This document shows positions 27,195 through 36,089 of a stretch of 64,000 bases of DNA, in pieces. The stretch comes from Cupriavidus sp. U2 (lineage in GTDB: Bacteria; Pseudomonadota; Gammaproteobacteria; Burkholderiales; Burkholderiaceae). Both the position numbers and the translations under genes were made by a program. Location: contig NZ_RCOG02000012.1 in NCBI RefSeq assembly GCF_009663685.2, forward strand, positions 186,846 through 250,845, written 5' to 3'. Every line of letters starts with the position of its first letter. Within the stretch, counting starts at the first letter, position 1. Below the pieces are notes generated by a model. The model ran no database searches, was not told the DNA's origin, and was given only the letters and a program-made list of their open reading frames with translations.

Positions 27195-28103
27195 TCAGCC
27201 GCGCGGATGGTGATGCTGGTGCAGCTCGCGCAGGCGCTCGCGCGCCACGTGCGTGTAGATCTGCGTGGTGGAGATATCGGCATGGCCCAGCAGCAGCTGC
27301 ACCACGCGCAGGTCGGCCCCGTGGTTCAGCAGATGCGTGGCAAAGGCATGCCGCAACGTATGCGGCGACAGCGGGGCATGGATGCCGGCCTCGCGCGCAT
27401 GCTTCTTGATCAGGTGCCAGAACGTCTGGCGCGTCATGCCTTCGCCGCGCTGGGTGACGAACAGTGCGTCGCAGGCGCGGCCGGCCAGCAGCGCGGGCCG
27501 GCTTTCGGCCAGGTAGCGGCGCAGCCAGTCGCCGGCCTGGGCGCCAAACGGCACCAGCCGTTCCTTGTTGCCCTTGCCGCCCACCACGCGTGCCACGCCC
27601 TCGTTGAGCCCGATCTCGATCGTCTTCATGTTCGTCAGCTCGGACACGCGCAGCCCGCTGGCATACATCAGTTCGAGCATGGTGCGGTCGCGCAGGCCCA
27701 GCGGGGTGTCCTCGTCGGGGGCTTCCAGCAGCGCCTCGACCTGGCCTTCGGACAGCGTCTTCGGAAAGCGCGGCGGCTGCTTGGCCGGGCGCAGCAGCAG
27801 GCAGGGATCGGCGTTGATCATGTGCTCGCGCAGCGCCCACTGGTAGAAGCGGCGGAACACCGTCAGGCGGCGGTTGGCGGACGACGCGCGGGTTGCGGTG
27901 TGGCGTGCCGCGAAGTAGGCGGACAGCGCCGTGTCGTCCGCGGCCAGCAGCGTGCAGGTGTCGCTTTCGTGCAGCCAGCGCGCCAGCAGCGCCAGATCGC
28001 GCCGATAGGCGTCGATGGTGTTCTTCGACAGCCCGTCTTCGAGCCACAGCGCATCGCAGAAGCGGTCGACCAGCGCCAGGTCTTCGGCCAGCCCCGCGCT
28101 CAT
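27195..28103 (-). CDS. xerD: Site-specific tyrosine recombinase XerD
   Basis: With XerC it resolves chromosome dimers at dif near the division septum. The 302 residues comprise a SAM-like N-terminal core-binding domain (1-105) and the catalytic domain with Arg152 (SGLRVSE), Lys177 (GGKGNK), His248 and Arg251 (HTLRHAFATHLL), His274 (LGHADIST) and the nucleophile Tyr283 (TTQIYTHV). All catalytic residues are intact, so it is functional as read. Its start overlaps the ogt stop by 3-4 bases (ATGA arrangement). Confidence 0.96.
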   Translation of the reverse strand: MSAGLAEDLALVDRFCDALWLEDGLSKNTIDAYRRDLALLARWLHESDTCTLLAADDTALSAYFAARHTATRASSANRRLTVFRRFYQWALREHMINADPCLLLRPAKQPPRFPKTLSEGQVEALLEAPDEDTPLGLRDRTMLELMYASGLRVSELTNMKTIEIGLNEGVARVVGGKGNKERLVPFGAQAGDWLRRYLAESRPALLAGRACDALFVTQRGEGMTRQTFWHLIKKHAREAGIHAPLSPHTLRHAFATHLLNHGADLRVVQLLLGHADISTTQIYTHVARERLRELHQHHHPRG

Positions 28104-28579
28104 AGGAGCATCGCCCTTTCATGGCGCAGCAGCCATCGCTTGACGCCCAGGTGGAAGCCCTCCTCGCCGTGATGGGCGAAGCCACCGAGCCCGTTGGCCG
28201 CCACCACGCGGTGGCACGGGATCACGATCGGAAACCAGTTCTGCCCGCACGCCTGGCCCACCGCGCGCGGCATGCTCTGCAGCGATCTGGCGATGGTGCC
28301 GTAGGTGGTCAGCCCGCCGCGCGGCACGGCGCGGATGGCATCCCAGACCTTGCGCTGGAAGTCGGTGCCGCGCGTGGCCAGCGGCAGGTCGAAGACCATG
28401 TCGGGGTTGTCGTAGTAGGCCGCGAGCTGCTCGGCCACGCGCTGCGTCAATGCGCTGGTTGGCGCAACTTCGGCAAAGCTGTCGGGCAGGTAGACGAGCT
28501 CGTGAACCTGCGCGCCATCGATACGTACGCCGACCTTGCCGAATGGCGCGGGCAGGACGGCATCGAAGGGATGTGGCAT
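28100..28579 (-). CDS. ogt: Methylated-DNA--protein-cysteine methyltransferase
   Basis: Suicide repair protein that takes methyl groups from O6-methylguanine onto a cysteine. The 159 residues carry the motif IPCHRVVAANG with acceptor Cys122, the DNA-binding helix GTIARSLQSMPRAVGQACGQN and the wing. It is the single-domain Ogt/MGMT form without an Ada domain. It is the first gene of an apparent ogt-xerD-ybaK transcript. Confidence 0.95.
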   Translation of the reverse strand: MPHPFDAVLPAPFGKVGVRIDGAQVHELVYLPDSFAEVAPTSALTQRVAEQLAAYYDNPDMVFDLPLATRGTDFQRKVWDAIRAVPRGGLTTYGTIARSLQSMPRAVGQACGQNWFPIVIPCHRVVAANGLGGFAHHGEEGFHLGVKRWLLRHERAMLL

Positions 28580-28635
28580 GGGGGATGGCGGTTGAGAGGG
28601 CTAGGCCGGATTCTATGCCTATTTGCGTTGCACAC

Positions 28636-28848
28636 CCCTGGTTTTCTCCCTCTCCCGCGCAGGAGAGGGCGCGGGAGAGGCCAAGGCGCGTCAAGCACCT
28701 TCCACGCCAGAACCCGCACCACAAAAAAGAAGGACCACGCGAAGTGGTCCTTGACGAAAATTGCCGGGAAATCAGGCGCTTTACCCTCTCCCCCGACCCC
28801 TCTCCCGCAAGCGGGAGAGAGGAGTACACCAGGGCCTGTCAAACGGCT
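28636..28848. repeat. Paired G/C palindromic intergenic elements (copy region B)
   Basis: Two palindromes resemble those at 8.95-9.11 kb. One begins CCCCTGGTTTTCTCC (near 28636) and has the 11-bp stem CTCTCCCGCGC/GCGCGGGAGAG ending in GGCCAAGGCGCGTCAA. The other (about 28785-28830) reads CCCTCTCCCCCGACCCCTC then CCCGCAAGCGGGAGAG. They lie downstream of the tctC stop and upstream of ogt. The shared flanks show these are related elements, not chance GC-rich hairpins. Confidence 0.6.
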
Positions 28849-29837
28849 TACTGCTCCAGCTTGATGTTCTGAACCTTCACCAGGTTCTTCATCTTGTCGA
28901 ATTCCTTCTTGATTTCGGCGGCGTGCTGGGCCGGCGTGTTGCCCGACGGCTCGGCGCCGGCGGCTTGCAGGCGATCCACGAAGCCCTTGTCCTGCAGCGC
29001 CTTGACCACCGCGCCGTTGAGCTTGGCGATGATGTCGTCAGGCGTGCCGGCCGGGGCCACCAGGCCGTACCAGGCCGGATCGTTCGGCTCCTTCAGGCCC
29101 ATTTCGCCGAAGGTCGGCACGTTGGGCAGGCCTTCCACGCGCTTGTTCCAGGCCACCACGATCGGGCGCAGCTTGCCGGCCTTGATGTAGGGCATCGACG
29201 AGGGCAGGTTGTCCACCATGATCGGCACCTGGCCGGCCAGCACGTCGTTCAGCGCCGGGCCCGCGCCACGGTACGGAATGTGCACCATGAACGTCTTGGT
29301 GGACACCTTGAACTGCTCGCCCAGCATGTGGCCAAAGCCGCAGGTGCCGGACGACGCATACGAATACTTGCCCGGGTTGGCCTTCAGCACGGCCAGGAAT
29401 TCCTTGTAGTCCTTGGCCGGGAAGTTCGGGTTCACCGCGATCACGTTGGCCACGTTGGCCACGTTGGCGATGGGCTTGAAGTCCTTGATCGGGTCGTACG
29501 ACAGCTTCGGGTTGCAAGCCGGGTTCACGGCCATCGTCGACACCGTGGAGATGCCGATCGTGTAGCCGTCCGGGGCCGACTTGGCGATGGCGTCGGCGCC
29601 GATCGAGCCGCCGCCACCGGCGCGGTTTTCCACCACCACCGGCTGACCCAGGATACGGCTCATCTGGTCGGCCACGCCGCGGCCCACGATGTCGGTCGTG
29701 CCGCCCGGCGCGAACGGAATGATCAGGCGGATCGGCTTGGTCGGATAGTTGCTCTGTGCTTGTGCTACGGATGCCACGGAGCCGGCGGCCATGAAGACCG
29801 TCGAAGCCAGGATCAGTGCTTTCTTGTGAGCTTGCAT
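28848..29837 (-). CDS. Bug-family tripartite tricarboxylate transporter substrate-binding protein
   Basis: Periplasmic solute receptor of the TctC/Bug family, 329 residues. The signal peptide is MQAHKKALILASTVFMAAGS to about residue 27 (AQA). The mature start YPTKPIRLIIPFAPGGTTDIVG and the pocket segments ENRAGGGGSIGADAIAKS and VHIPYRGAGPALNDVLAGQV are diagnostic. It stands alone without TctA/TctB membrane genes, which is common in Cupriavidus and Bordetella, where dozens of orphan receptors exist. The ligand, probably a carboxylate, cannot be told from sequence. The ATG at 29837 was chosen for the signal peptide. Confidence 0.93.
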   Translation of the reverse strand: MQAHKKALILASTVFMAAGSVASVAQAQSNYPTKPIRLIIPFAPGGTTDIVGRGVADQMSRILGQPVVVENRAGGGGSIGADAIAKSAPDGYTIGISTVSTMAVNPACNPKLSYDPIKDFKPIANVANVANVIAVNPNFPAKDYKEFLAVLKANPGKYSYASSGTCGFGHMLGEQFKVSTKTFMVHIPYRGAGPALNDVLAGQVPIMVDNLPSSMPYIKAGKLRPIVVAWNKRVEGLPNVPTFGEMGLKEPNDPAWYGLVAPAGTPDDIIAKLNGAVVKALQDKGFVDRLQAAGAEPSGNTPAQHAAEIKKEFDKMKNLVKVQNIKLEQ

Positions 29838-29942
29838 TGAGGAGAGTCTCCCGTCGTTGAAGCCGGGCGGATCGCGCCCGGGGAGGTCATGAAACACCGG
29901 CGTGCCGCCGCGGTTGCAGCGTTGCGCCGGCGTGCTTCGGAA

Positions 29943-30560
29943 TCAGCCGCCCAGCAGGCCGCGCTTCAGGTTGCGGTCCACCGGGTGTTCGCCCAGGAAG
30001 ATGCGCAGCACCGCCTGGTAGAAGTCTTCGCCCGGAATGGCCTGGCCACGCGGAATGCCGTTCAGCGTCACGGCGGTTCCGCCATTGGGCGTGAAGTCGA
30101 AATTGATGATGTCGCCGCGCTGGGCCGTGCCCAGCTGACTCATCGTGCGTTCCAACTGCGTCACGCGCTCGGACAGCAGTTGCATCTGCAGCGCCGAGTG
30201 GTTCTCGCGCAGCCCCTCGTTGAGGGCTTTGACGAACTGCGCCGATTCCACCTCGCGCAGCGGGCGGATCTGCAGCCGCTTCGGGCCCGGCGAGCCCAGC
30301 ACCACGGTGGCGTTGCGGGCCCGCTCGGGCAGGTACAGCCCGGCCGCGTAGCCCTTGATCACGAATACCTGCCGCAGGCCCGTGCCGTTGAGCGACAACT
30401 GCCGGCCGCCCAGGCGTGCCATGTCGTCGAATCGCACGCCGTCAATCTCCATGGCCGATACCGACGGCAACAGCAGGCCGAGCGCCAGCGTCGCGCACAG
30501 CGAAACGGCAAGGCGGCGGGCAGGCGTGGCTCGGCGGAACGAAGACGGCGTGGACTTCAT
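29943..30560 (-). CDS. Exported chalcone isomerase-like protein
   Basis: A 205-residue protein with a signal peptide (RRLAVSLCATLALGLLLPSVSA) and a chalcone isomerase-like domain (MEIDGVRFDDMARLGGRQLSLNGTGLRQVFVIKGYAAGLYLP). Bacterial members of this family are periplasmic, with no proven flavonoid role; the enzyme function is not known. Divergent from an AEC transporter gene with 153 bases between starts. Confidence 0.85.
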   Translation of the reverse strand: MKSTPSSFRRATPARRLAVSLCATLALGLLLPSVSAMEIDGVRFDDMARLGGRQLSLNGTGLRQVFVIKGYAAGLYLPERARNATVVLGSPGPKRLQIRPLREVESAQFVKALNEGLRENHSALQMQLLSERVTQLERTMSQLGTAQRGDIINFDFTPNGGTAVTLNGIPRGQAIPGEDFYQAVLRIFLGEHPVDRNLKRGLLGG

Positions 30561-30713
30561 GGTGCGGCAGGCGGCGGCAAAGCCGCGGGCAAGGCAGATT
30601 CAGCGTGCCATGTTCGTGGAATTCTGAAAAAATACCCATCCGGATCTGCCCTAGGCTTCACTTTTCGCGAAGCCGGCCGTCGGGCACCACGATAACGACA
30701 AAGCATTCGAGAC

Positions 30714-31607
30714 ATGTCTGCCGCCCTGCTGCTGGTGCCGGACTTCAGCCTGATCCTCATCGGCTGGCTGCTGGTTCGATTTACCCCCTTTGACCGCGCG
30801 TTCTGGGCCAGCGTGGAACGCCTGGTCTATTTCGTGCTGTTCCCTGCGCTGCTGTTGCAATCCACCAACAGTGCGAAGTTCGACGTCTCGTCGACCTCGG
30901 CCATGCTTGGCCTGGCGCTGGCCACGATGGTCTTCGGCATGGCCACCGGCTATCTGGTGCGCTACGTGCTGCGGCCCGCCCCGATCGACTTCGCGTCGGG
31001 CTTCCAGACCGCTTTCCGCTTCAATTCCTATATCGGGCTGGCCCTGGCGGCGCGGCTCGGTGGCGGAGAAGGGCTGGCGCTGATGGCGTTGGTGGTCGGC
31101 GTGACGGTGCCGCTGTGCAACGTGGCGGCGGTCTGGGCGCTGGCGCGGCATGGCGAATCGACGCTGCTGCGCGAACTGGCGCGCAATCCGCTGATCCTGG
31201 CCACGGCCATCGGCCTGGCCACCAACCTGCTGGGCCTGCATCCGCCCGAGGTGATCGGCATGACGCTGGGCCGCCTGGGTTCGGCATCGACCGCGCTGGG
31301 CCTGATGACCGTGGGCGCCGGCCTGCAGATGAGCGGTGCCACCGGCACGGCCGGCCCGATGGCCTGGTGGAGCGGCGTGAAGCTGCTGGCCATGCCGTGC
31401 TTTGCGTGGCTGGTCGGCAAGTACCTGCCGCTGACCGCGCTGCAGTACCAGATCGTGGTCATCTATGCGTCGCTGCCGACGGCGTCCAGCGCCTATATCC
31501 TGGCCGTGCGCATGGGCGGCAACGGGCCGATGGTGGCCGCCACCATTTCCGCCATGACGGTGGCGGCGGTGGTGACCACGCCGGTCTGGCTGTCGCTGGT
31601 CAGCTAG
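30714..31607 (+). CDS. AEC-family transporter
   Basis: Inner-membrane carrier of the auxin efflux carrier family, 297 residues with about ten hydrophobic segments. It begins MSAALLLVPDFSLILIGWLL and includes the crossover region FRFNSYIGLALAARLGG and the C-terminal ASLPTASSAYILAVRMGGN. Bacterial members move malate, malonate or other organic acids; the substrate here is unknown. Convergent with queG. Confidence 0.9.
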   Translation: MSAALLLVPDFSLILIGWLLVRFTPFDRAFWASVERLVYFVLFPALLLQSTNSAKFDVSSTSAMLGLALATMVFGMATGYLVRYVLRPAPIDFASGFQTAFRFNSYIGLALAARLGGGEGLALMALVVGVTVPLCNVAAVWALARHGESTLLRELARNPLILATAIGLATNLLGLHPPEVIGMTLGRLGSASTALGLMTVGAGLQMSGATGTAGPMAWWSGVKLLAMPCFAWLVGKYLPLTALQYQIVVIYASLPTASSAYILAVRMGGNGPMVAATISAMTVAAVVTTPVWLSLVS

Positions 31608-31653
31608 GTCTCGGGCTTCAGGCCGCTCCGACCGTTCAGGCCGTTCGGACGGT

Positions 31654-32847
31654 TCAGCCGGCGGTGTCCTGGGCCAGAGCCCAGTCGATGTGCTCGCGCA
31701 CGAGCGGCGTGGCGGTGTCGCGCCGGGCCAGCAGCGCGGCGCGAATGCGCTGGGCCAGGGCGGGATCGCTGGCCGATGCCACGCGCAGGCTGTTGCCGAG
31801 CCCCACCGCCAGGTTGCGCAGCCAGCGTTCATGGCCGATGCGGCGGATCGGGCTGCCTTCGAGCCGCTGGTTGAATTCGGCTTCGGTCCAGCCGAACAGG
31901 TCGGCCATGTCGGGGGCGTCGAAGCCGTTGCGCACGTCGAAATCGGGCAGCGTGGCACGGTGCGCGAACTTGTTCCACGGACAGGCCAGCTGGCAGTCGT
32001 CGCAGCCGTACACCCGGTTGCCCATTGGCGCGCGCAATGGCTCGGGAATCGCGCCCTTGTGCTCGATCGTCAGGTAAGAAATACAACGGCGCGCATCGAG
32101 CCGGAACGGCTCCAGGATGGCCCCGGTGGGACAGATGTCGATGCAGCGGCGGCAATTGCCGCAATGGGGCGCTTCTGCCGGGTCCGCCGGCAGCGGGATA
32201 TCGACCAGGATCTCGCCCAGGAAGAACATCGACCCGCCGTCGCGGTCCAGCAGCAGCGTGTGCTTGCCGCGCCAGCCCAGGCCGCCCTGGCTGGCCAGCG
32301 CCACTTCCATGACCGGGGCCGAATCGGTGAACACGCGGTAGCCGAACGGGCCGATGGCCGTCTCGATGCGCGCCGCCAGCTGCTGCAGCCGGTTGCGCAG
32401 CACCTTGTGATAGTCGCGGCCGCGCGCATAGAGCGAGATCACGGCGGTGGCGGGATCGTCGAGCCGCGCCAGTTCGTGGCGGCGCCAGTCGTCGGGTCCC
32501 CGCGCCGGCAGGTAGGGCATGCGGGCGACGATGGCGCGCACCGTGCCGGGCACCAGTTCATGCGGCCGGGCGCGCTTTGCGCCGTGGTTGGCCATATAAT
32601 CCATGTCGCCGTGGTAGCCCGCCTGCAACCACGCCAGCAGGCCCGCCTCGGCGTGCCGCAGATCGACATCGGCGATACGGATTTCGTCGAATCCGAGCGC
32701 GCGGCCCCAGCCGCGCAGGGACGCCGCCAGCGATGCCAGGTCCACGTCCGTAGTGACGGAGGCGGAATCTGGGTGCGCCGGAGCGGAATCTTCTGCGGGA
32801 TGCGCGCGTTGCGCGGGGGTCGGGGCGGGCACTGCACGGTCGATCAT
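31654..32847 (-). CDS. queG: Epoxyqueuosine reductase
   Basis: Cobalamin-dependent iron-sulfur enzyme that performs the last step of queuosine synthesis on tRNA. The 397 residues include two 4Fe-4S clusters, CGNCRRCIDICPTGAI near residue 225 and CDDCQLACPWNKFAH near 280, and the cobalamin-domain stretch HGDMDYMANHG near residue 75. The ATG at 32847 lies only 16 bases from the start of the divergent tsaE gene, so their promoters must overlap each other's 5' regions. Confidence 0.95.
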   Translation of the reverse strand: MIDRAVPAPTPAQRAHPAEDSAPAHPDSASVTTDVDLASLAASLRGWGRALGFDEIRIADVDLRHAEAGLLAWLQAGYHGDMDYMANHGAKRARPHELVPGTVRAIVARMPYLPARGPDDWRRHELARLDDPATAVISLYARGRDYHKVLRNRLQQLAARIETAIGPFGYRVFTDSAPVMEVALASQGGLGWRGKHTLLLDRDGGSMFFLGEILVDIPLPADPAEAPHCGNCRRCIDICPTGAILEPFRLDARRCISYLTIEHKGAIPEPLRAPMGNRVYGCDDCQLACPWNKFAHRATLPDFDVRNGFDAPDMADLFGWTEAEFNQRLEGSPIRRIGHERWLRNLAVGLGNSLRVASASDPALAQRIRAALLARRDTATPLVREHIDWALAQDTAG

Positions 32848-32863
32848 CCCTGAATTGTACGCA

Positions 32864-33397
32864 ATGCCCCTGCTCGAAGAACGCATCCTGCCGCTGCCCG
32901 ACGAAATCGCCACCGAACGGTTTGGCGCGGCGCTGGCCGGCGCGGTGCGCCACATGCCGCCGCGCACGGTGCATGTCCAGCTGTCCGGAGACCTTGGCGC
33001 GGGCAAGACCACGCTGTCGCGCGCCGTGCTGCGTGCGCTGGGGCACGCGGGCAAGGTCCGCAGCCCCACCTACACGTTGTGCGAGCCCTACGACGTGCAG
33101 CGCGCCGATGGCTCGCCGCTGACCGTCTACCACTTCGACCTGTACCGCTTTGCCGATCCCGAGGAATGGATCGACGCCGGTTTTCGCGACTGTTTCGCCG
33201 AGCCGGCGTTCAACCTGGTGGAGTGGCCGGAGAAAGCCGGACGCCTGCTTGGGGAACCCGATCTGCACGTGTTGCTCCAATCGGACAACCGCGTGCCACA
33301 AATTGCCGTTAATGGGAATGAAGATGGCGCGGATCGCCGCATGGCAACGCTGCGCGCCTATACTCCCACTGGACTTACCCTGCTGAACGCATGCTGA
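32864..33397 (+). CDS. tsaE: tRNA threonylcarbamoyladenosine biosynthesis ATPase TsaE
   Basis: ATPase that works with TsaB and TsaD to place threonylcarbamoyl on A37 of ANN-reading tRNAs. The 177 residues contain the Walker A loop GDLGAGKTTLSRAV near residue 41, SPTYTL and HFDLYRF. The ATG at 32864 gives the family N-terminus; the frame is open upstream into queG. Its last 7 bases overlap the start of amiC, a tsaE-amiC coupling common in proteobacteria. Confidence 0.95.
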   Translation: MPLLEERILPLPDEIATERFGAALAGAVRHMPPRTVHVQLSGDLGAGKTTLSRAVLRALGHAGKVRSPTYTLCEPYDVQRADGSPLTVYHFDLYRFADPEEWIDAGFRDCFAEPAFNLVEWPEKAGRLLGEPDLHVLLQSDNRVPQIAVNGNEDGADRRMATLRAYTPTGLTLLNAC

Positions 33398-34902
33398 TCA
33401 AGCGACTTGCCACCGACCGACCCGATGGACCCGACGGACTGCTCCAGGCCCGCCGCAAATGGATGGCGCAGGCCCTGAAGGCCGGCGCCGGGACGGTGGT
33501 GCTGTCGCTGTGCGGCCCGCAGATCGCCTTTGGCGCCGGCATCGTGGCCGTGCGTGTCTGGCCCGCCGAGGATTACACCCGCGTCACGATCGAATCGGAC
33601 GAGAAGCTCGTGGCCGTTCACCAGATGATCCGCAACCCGGACCGCCTGGTGGTGGACATCGATGGCCTGGACCTCTCGCCCACGCTGCGCGAGCTGGTGG
33701 CCAAGATCACGCCGAACGACCCCTATATCCAGTCGGTACGGGTGGGCCAGAACCGGCCGCGCGTGGTGCGGATGGTGTTCGACCTGAAGGAAGACGTGTC
33801 TCCGCAGGTGTTCACGCTGCTGCCGATTGCCGAGTACAAGAACCGGCTAGTGTTTGATTTGTATCCGGTCAATCCGCCCGATCCGCTCTGGAAGCTCGTG
33901 CGCGACACCGAAGACAAGCAGCGCCGTTTTGCCTCGACCACACCGCCCGCGGGCAGTGACGCCACGGTTGCCGGCGCGCCCGCGGGGGCCGAGGAAGACG
34001 CCATCGGGGCCATCGTTCGCAAGTTCGAGGACCGCGGCCAGCTGCCGCCGGCCACCACGGCACCGCCGCCCGCCATCGCCGCCGTGAAGCCGAAGCCGTC
34101 GGCGCCGTCCACGGTGGACAAGCCGGCCGCGCCGCCCGTGCCGCCGCCGATCGCGCAGACCAATGTGCCGCCGCCAAGCCAGTTCAAGATGCGCCGGCTG
34201 CTGACCGTGGCGCTGGACCCCGGCCACGGCGGCGAAGATCCCGGCGCCATTGGCGCCGCCGGGTCGCGCGAGAAGGACGTGGTGCTGCAGATCGCCTCGC
34301 GCCTGCGCAAGAAGATCGATTCGGAGCCCAATATGCGCGCCATGATGACGCGCGATTCGGACTTCTTCGTGCCGCTGAACGTGCGCGTGCAGAAGGCGCG
34401 CCGCGTGCAGGCCGACCTGTTCGTGTCGATCCACGCGGATGCGTTCGTGTCGCCGGAAGCGCGCGGCGCGTCGGTGTTCGCGCTGTCCGAGCGCGGCGCG
34501 TCGAGTTCGGCCGCGCGCTGGCTGGCCAACAAGGAAAACAATGCCGACCTGATCGGCGGCACCAACATGGGCAACAAGGACGCCCAGGTGTCGCGCGTGC
34601 TGCTGGACCTGTCCACCACGGCGCAGATCAACGACAGCATGCAGGTGGGCAAGTCGGTGCTGCAGGAAATCGGCGGCATCAACCGGCTGCACAAGGGCAG
34701 CGTCGAGCAGGCCGGGTTTGCCGTGCTGAAGGCGCCCGATATCCCGTCGATCCTGATCGAGACCGCGTTCATTTCCAATCCGGAAGAGGAGCGCAAGCTC
34801 AACGACGACGCACACCAGGAGCAACTGGCCAACGCGATTCTGCGCGGTATCAAGGCGTACTTCGCCAAGAACCCGCCGCTGTCGAGGAATCCGTCGGTGT
34901 AA
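33391..34902 (+). CDS. amiC: N-acetylmuramoyl-L-alanine amidase AmiC
   Basis: Periplasmic cell-separation hydrolase. The N-terminus has a twin-arginine-like export signal (ARRKWMAQ then a hydrophobic stretch to QIAFGA). An AMIN domain (about 50-160) would bind peptidoglycan at the septum. A Pro/Ala-rich linker leads to the zinc Amidase_3 domain (about 268-495) with VALDPGHGGEDPG, the second zinc histidine in SIHADAF and the catalytic glutamate in IETAFISNPEEE. At 503 residues it is slightly longer than E. coli AmiC because of the linker. It ends in a clear terminator. Confidence 0.94.
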   Translation: MLIKRLATDRPDGPDGLLQARRKWMAQALKAGAGTVVLSLCGPQIAFGAGIVAVRVWPAEDYTRVTIESDEKLVAVHQMIRNPDRLVVDIDGLDLSPTLRELVAKITPNDPYIQSVRVGQNRPRVVRMVFDLKEDVSPQVFTLLPIAEYKNRLVFDLYPVNPPDPLWKLVRDTEDKQRRFASTTPPAGSDATVAGAPAGAEEDAIGAIVRKFEDRGQLPPATTAPPPAIAAVKPKPSAPSTVDKPAAPPVPPPIAQTNVPPPSQFKMRRLLTVALDPGHGGEDPGAIGAAGSREKDVVLQIASRLRKKIDSEPNMRAMMTRDSDFFVPLNVRVQKARRVQADLFVSIHADAFVSPEARGASVFALSERGASSSAARWLANKENNADLIGGTNMGNKDAQVSRVLLDLSTTAQINDSMQVGKSVLQEIGGINRLHKGSVEQAGFAVLKAPDIPSILIETAFISNPEEERKLNDDAHQEQLANAILRGIKAYFAKNPPLSRNPSV

Positions 34903-34918
34903 GACACCGAATCTCAAC

Positions 34919-34948
34919 AAAAAGCGGCGCCGAAGCGCCGTTTTTTTT
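34919..34948 (+). terminator. Rho-independent terminator after amiC
   Basis: CGGCGC (34925-34930) and GCGCCG (34935-34940) form a 6-bp stem with CGAA loop, followed by eight T. The A run on the left side lets it also work for the minus-strand gene that ends at 34970. Confidence 0.85.
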
Positions 34949-34969
34949 GTTGGACTGGACGAACTGCGA

Positions 34970-35995
34970 TCAGGCGCGCACCGCGTTGCGGGCTTCCTTG
35001 ACTTCGTCGCGGCTGGCATAGCGCGCGGCGATGACCGAGCAGACGATCAGTTGCAGCTGGTGGTAGACCATCAGCGGCAGCACCAGCAGGCCCAGCGCCG
35101 GATGGCCGGCAAACAGGATCTTGGCCATCGGGATGCCGTTGGCCAGGCTCTTCTTCGAGCCGCAGAACACGGCCGTGATTTCGTCCTCGACCGAGAAGCC
35201 CAGACGACGCGCGGTGAACGTGGTGGTGCCCAGGATCACGAACAGCATCACGGCGGCGATGCCCATCACCGCGCCAATGGTCTGCCAGGAGTACTGGTGC
35301 CACAGGCCGGCGGCGGTGGCATCGCAGAACGACGAATATACGATCAGCACGATCACGCCACGGTCGATCTTGTTGGTGATCTGCTTCTTCCTGGCCAGCC
35401 AGTTGCCGATCAGCGGGCGGAATGCCTGGCCCAGTGCAAACGGCAGCAGCAATTGCAGCGCCACGCCCGTCAGCGCGCGGCCCAGCGGCATCGAGGCACC
35501 ACTGGCGCTGATCACGAGGCCCATCAGCAGCGGGGTCAGCGCCATGCCGATCAGGCCCGAGATGGTGGCGTTGAAGATGGCGCCCGGCACATTGCCGCGC
35601 GCCATCGACGTCATGGCCACCGACGACGATACCGTGGACGGCAGCGCGCACAGGTAGAACACACCAAGCAGCAGTTCGGCCGGCAGCGTGTTGCGCAGCG
35701 ACAGCATCAGCAGTACACCCACGATCGGGAACACGATGTACGTGAACGACTGCACGAAGACGTGCAGGCGCCAGTGCTTGGCCCCGGCCACGAGCTTGTC
35801 GCGCGACAATGCAGCGCCGTGCAGGAAAAATACCAGCGCGACACCCAGGCTGGTGACGATGCCGAGATGCAGCGGGCCGTTGCCCGCGCCAATCTCCGGC
35901 GCCACCAGCGCAATGCCGATCGCGCACAGCATGATGAGAACGAACCCGTCAATCAGGTCGTAGATCTTTTTGAAAGGGGCGAGAAGGGTAGCCAT
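34970..35995 (-). CDS. Bile acid:sodium symporter-like transporter (SBF_like family)
   Basis: Inner-membrane protein of 341 residues with about nine or ten hydrophobic segments. It belongs to the SBF-like group related to YfeH (LALVF-type helix FFLHGAALSRDKL, LCALPSTVSSSVAMTSMARGN, FNATISGLIGMALTPLLMG). Transported substrates are unknown for most members. The start MATLLAPFKK at 35995 was chosen as the usual N-terminus; an ATG 66 bases upstream is possible. Divergent from a LysR gene. Confidence 0.88.
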   Translation of the reverse strand: MATLLAPFKKIYDLIDGFVLIMLCAIGIALVAPEIGAGNGPLHLGIVTSLGVALVFFLHGAALSRDKLVAGAKHWRLHVFVQSFTYIVFPIVGVLLMLSLRNTLPAELLLGVFYLCALPSTVSSSVAMTSMARGNVPGAIFNATISGLIGMALTPLLMGLVISASGASMPLGRALTGVALQLLLPFALGQAFRPLIGNWLARKKQITNKIDRGVIVLIVYSSFCDATAAGLWHQYSWQTIGAVMGIAAVMLFVILGTTTFTARRLGFSVEDEITAVFCGSKKSLANGIPMAKILFAGHPALGLLVLPLMVYHQLQLIVCSVIAARYASRDEVKEARNAVRA

Positions 35996-36089
35996 TGGGG
36001 ATAGTGCGTAAGGGTTTCCGCTTGGTATTGGACGCTTGTCTTGCTTAGAATGCAAATTCATTTATCGTATTTATTCATTTTTTAGTTGC

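Noticed and set aside
31608..31653. Short CCGTTC repeats between the AEC gene and queG as a terminator
   Set aside because: The arms are too short and imperfect, and no T run follows, so I did not call it.
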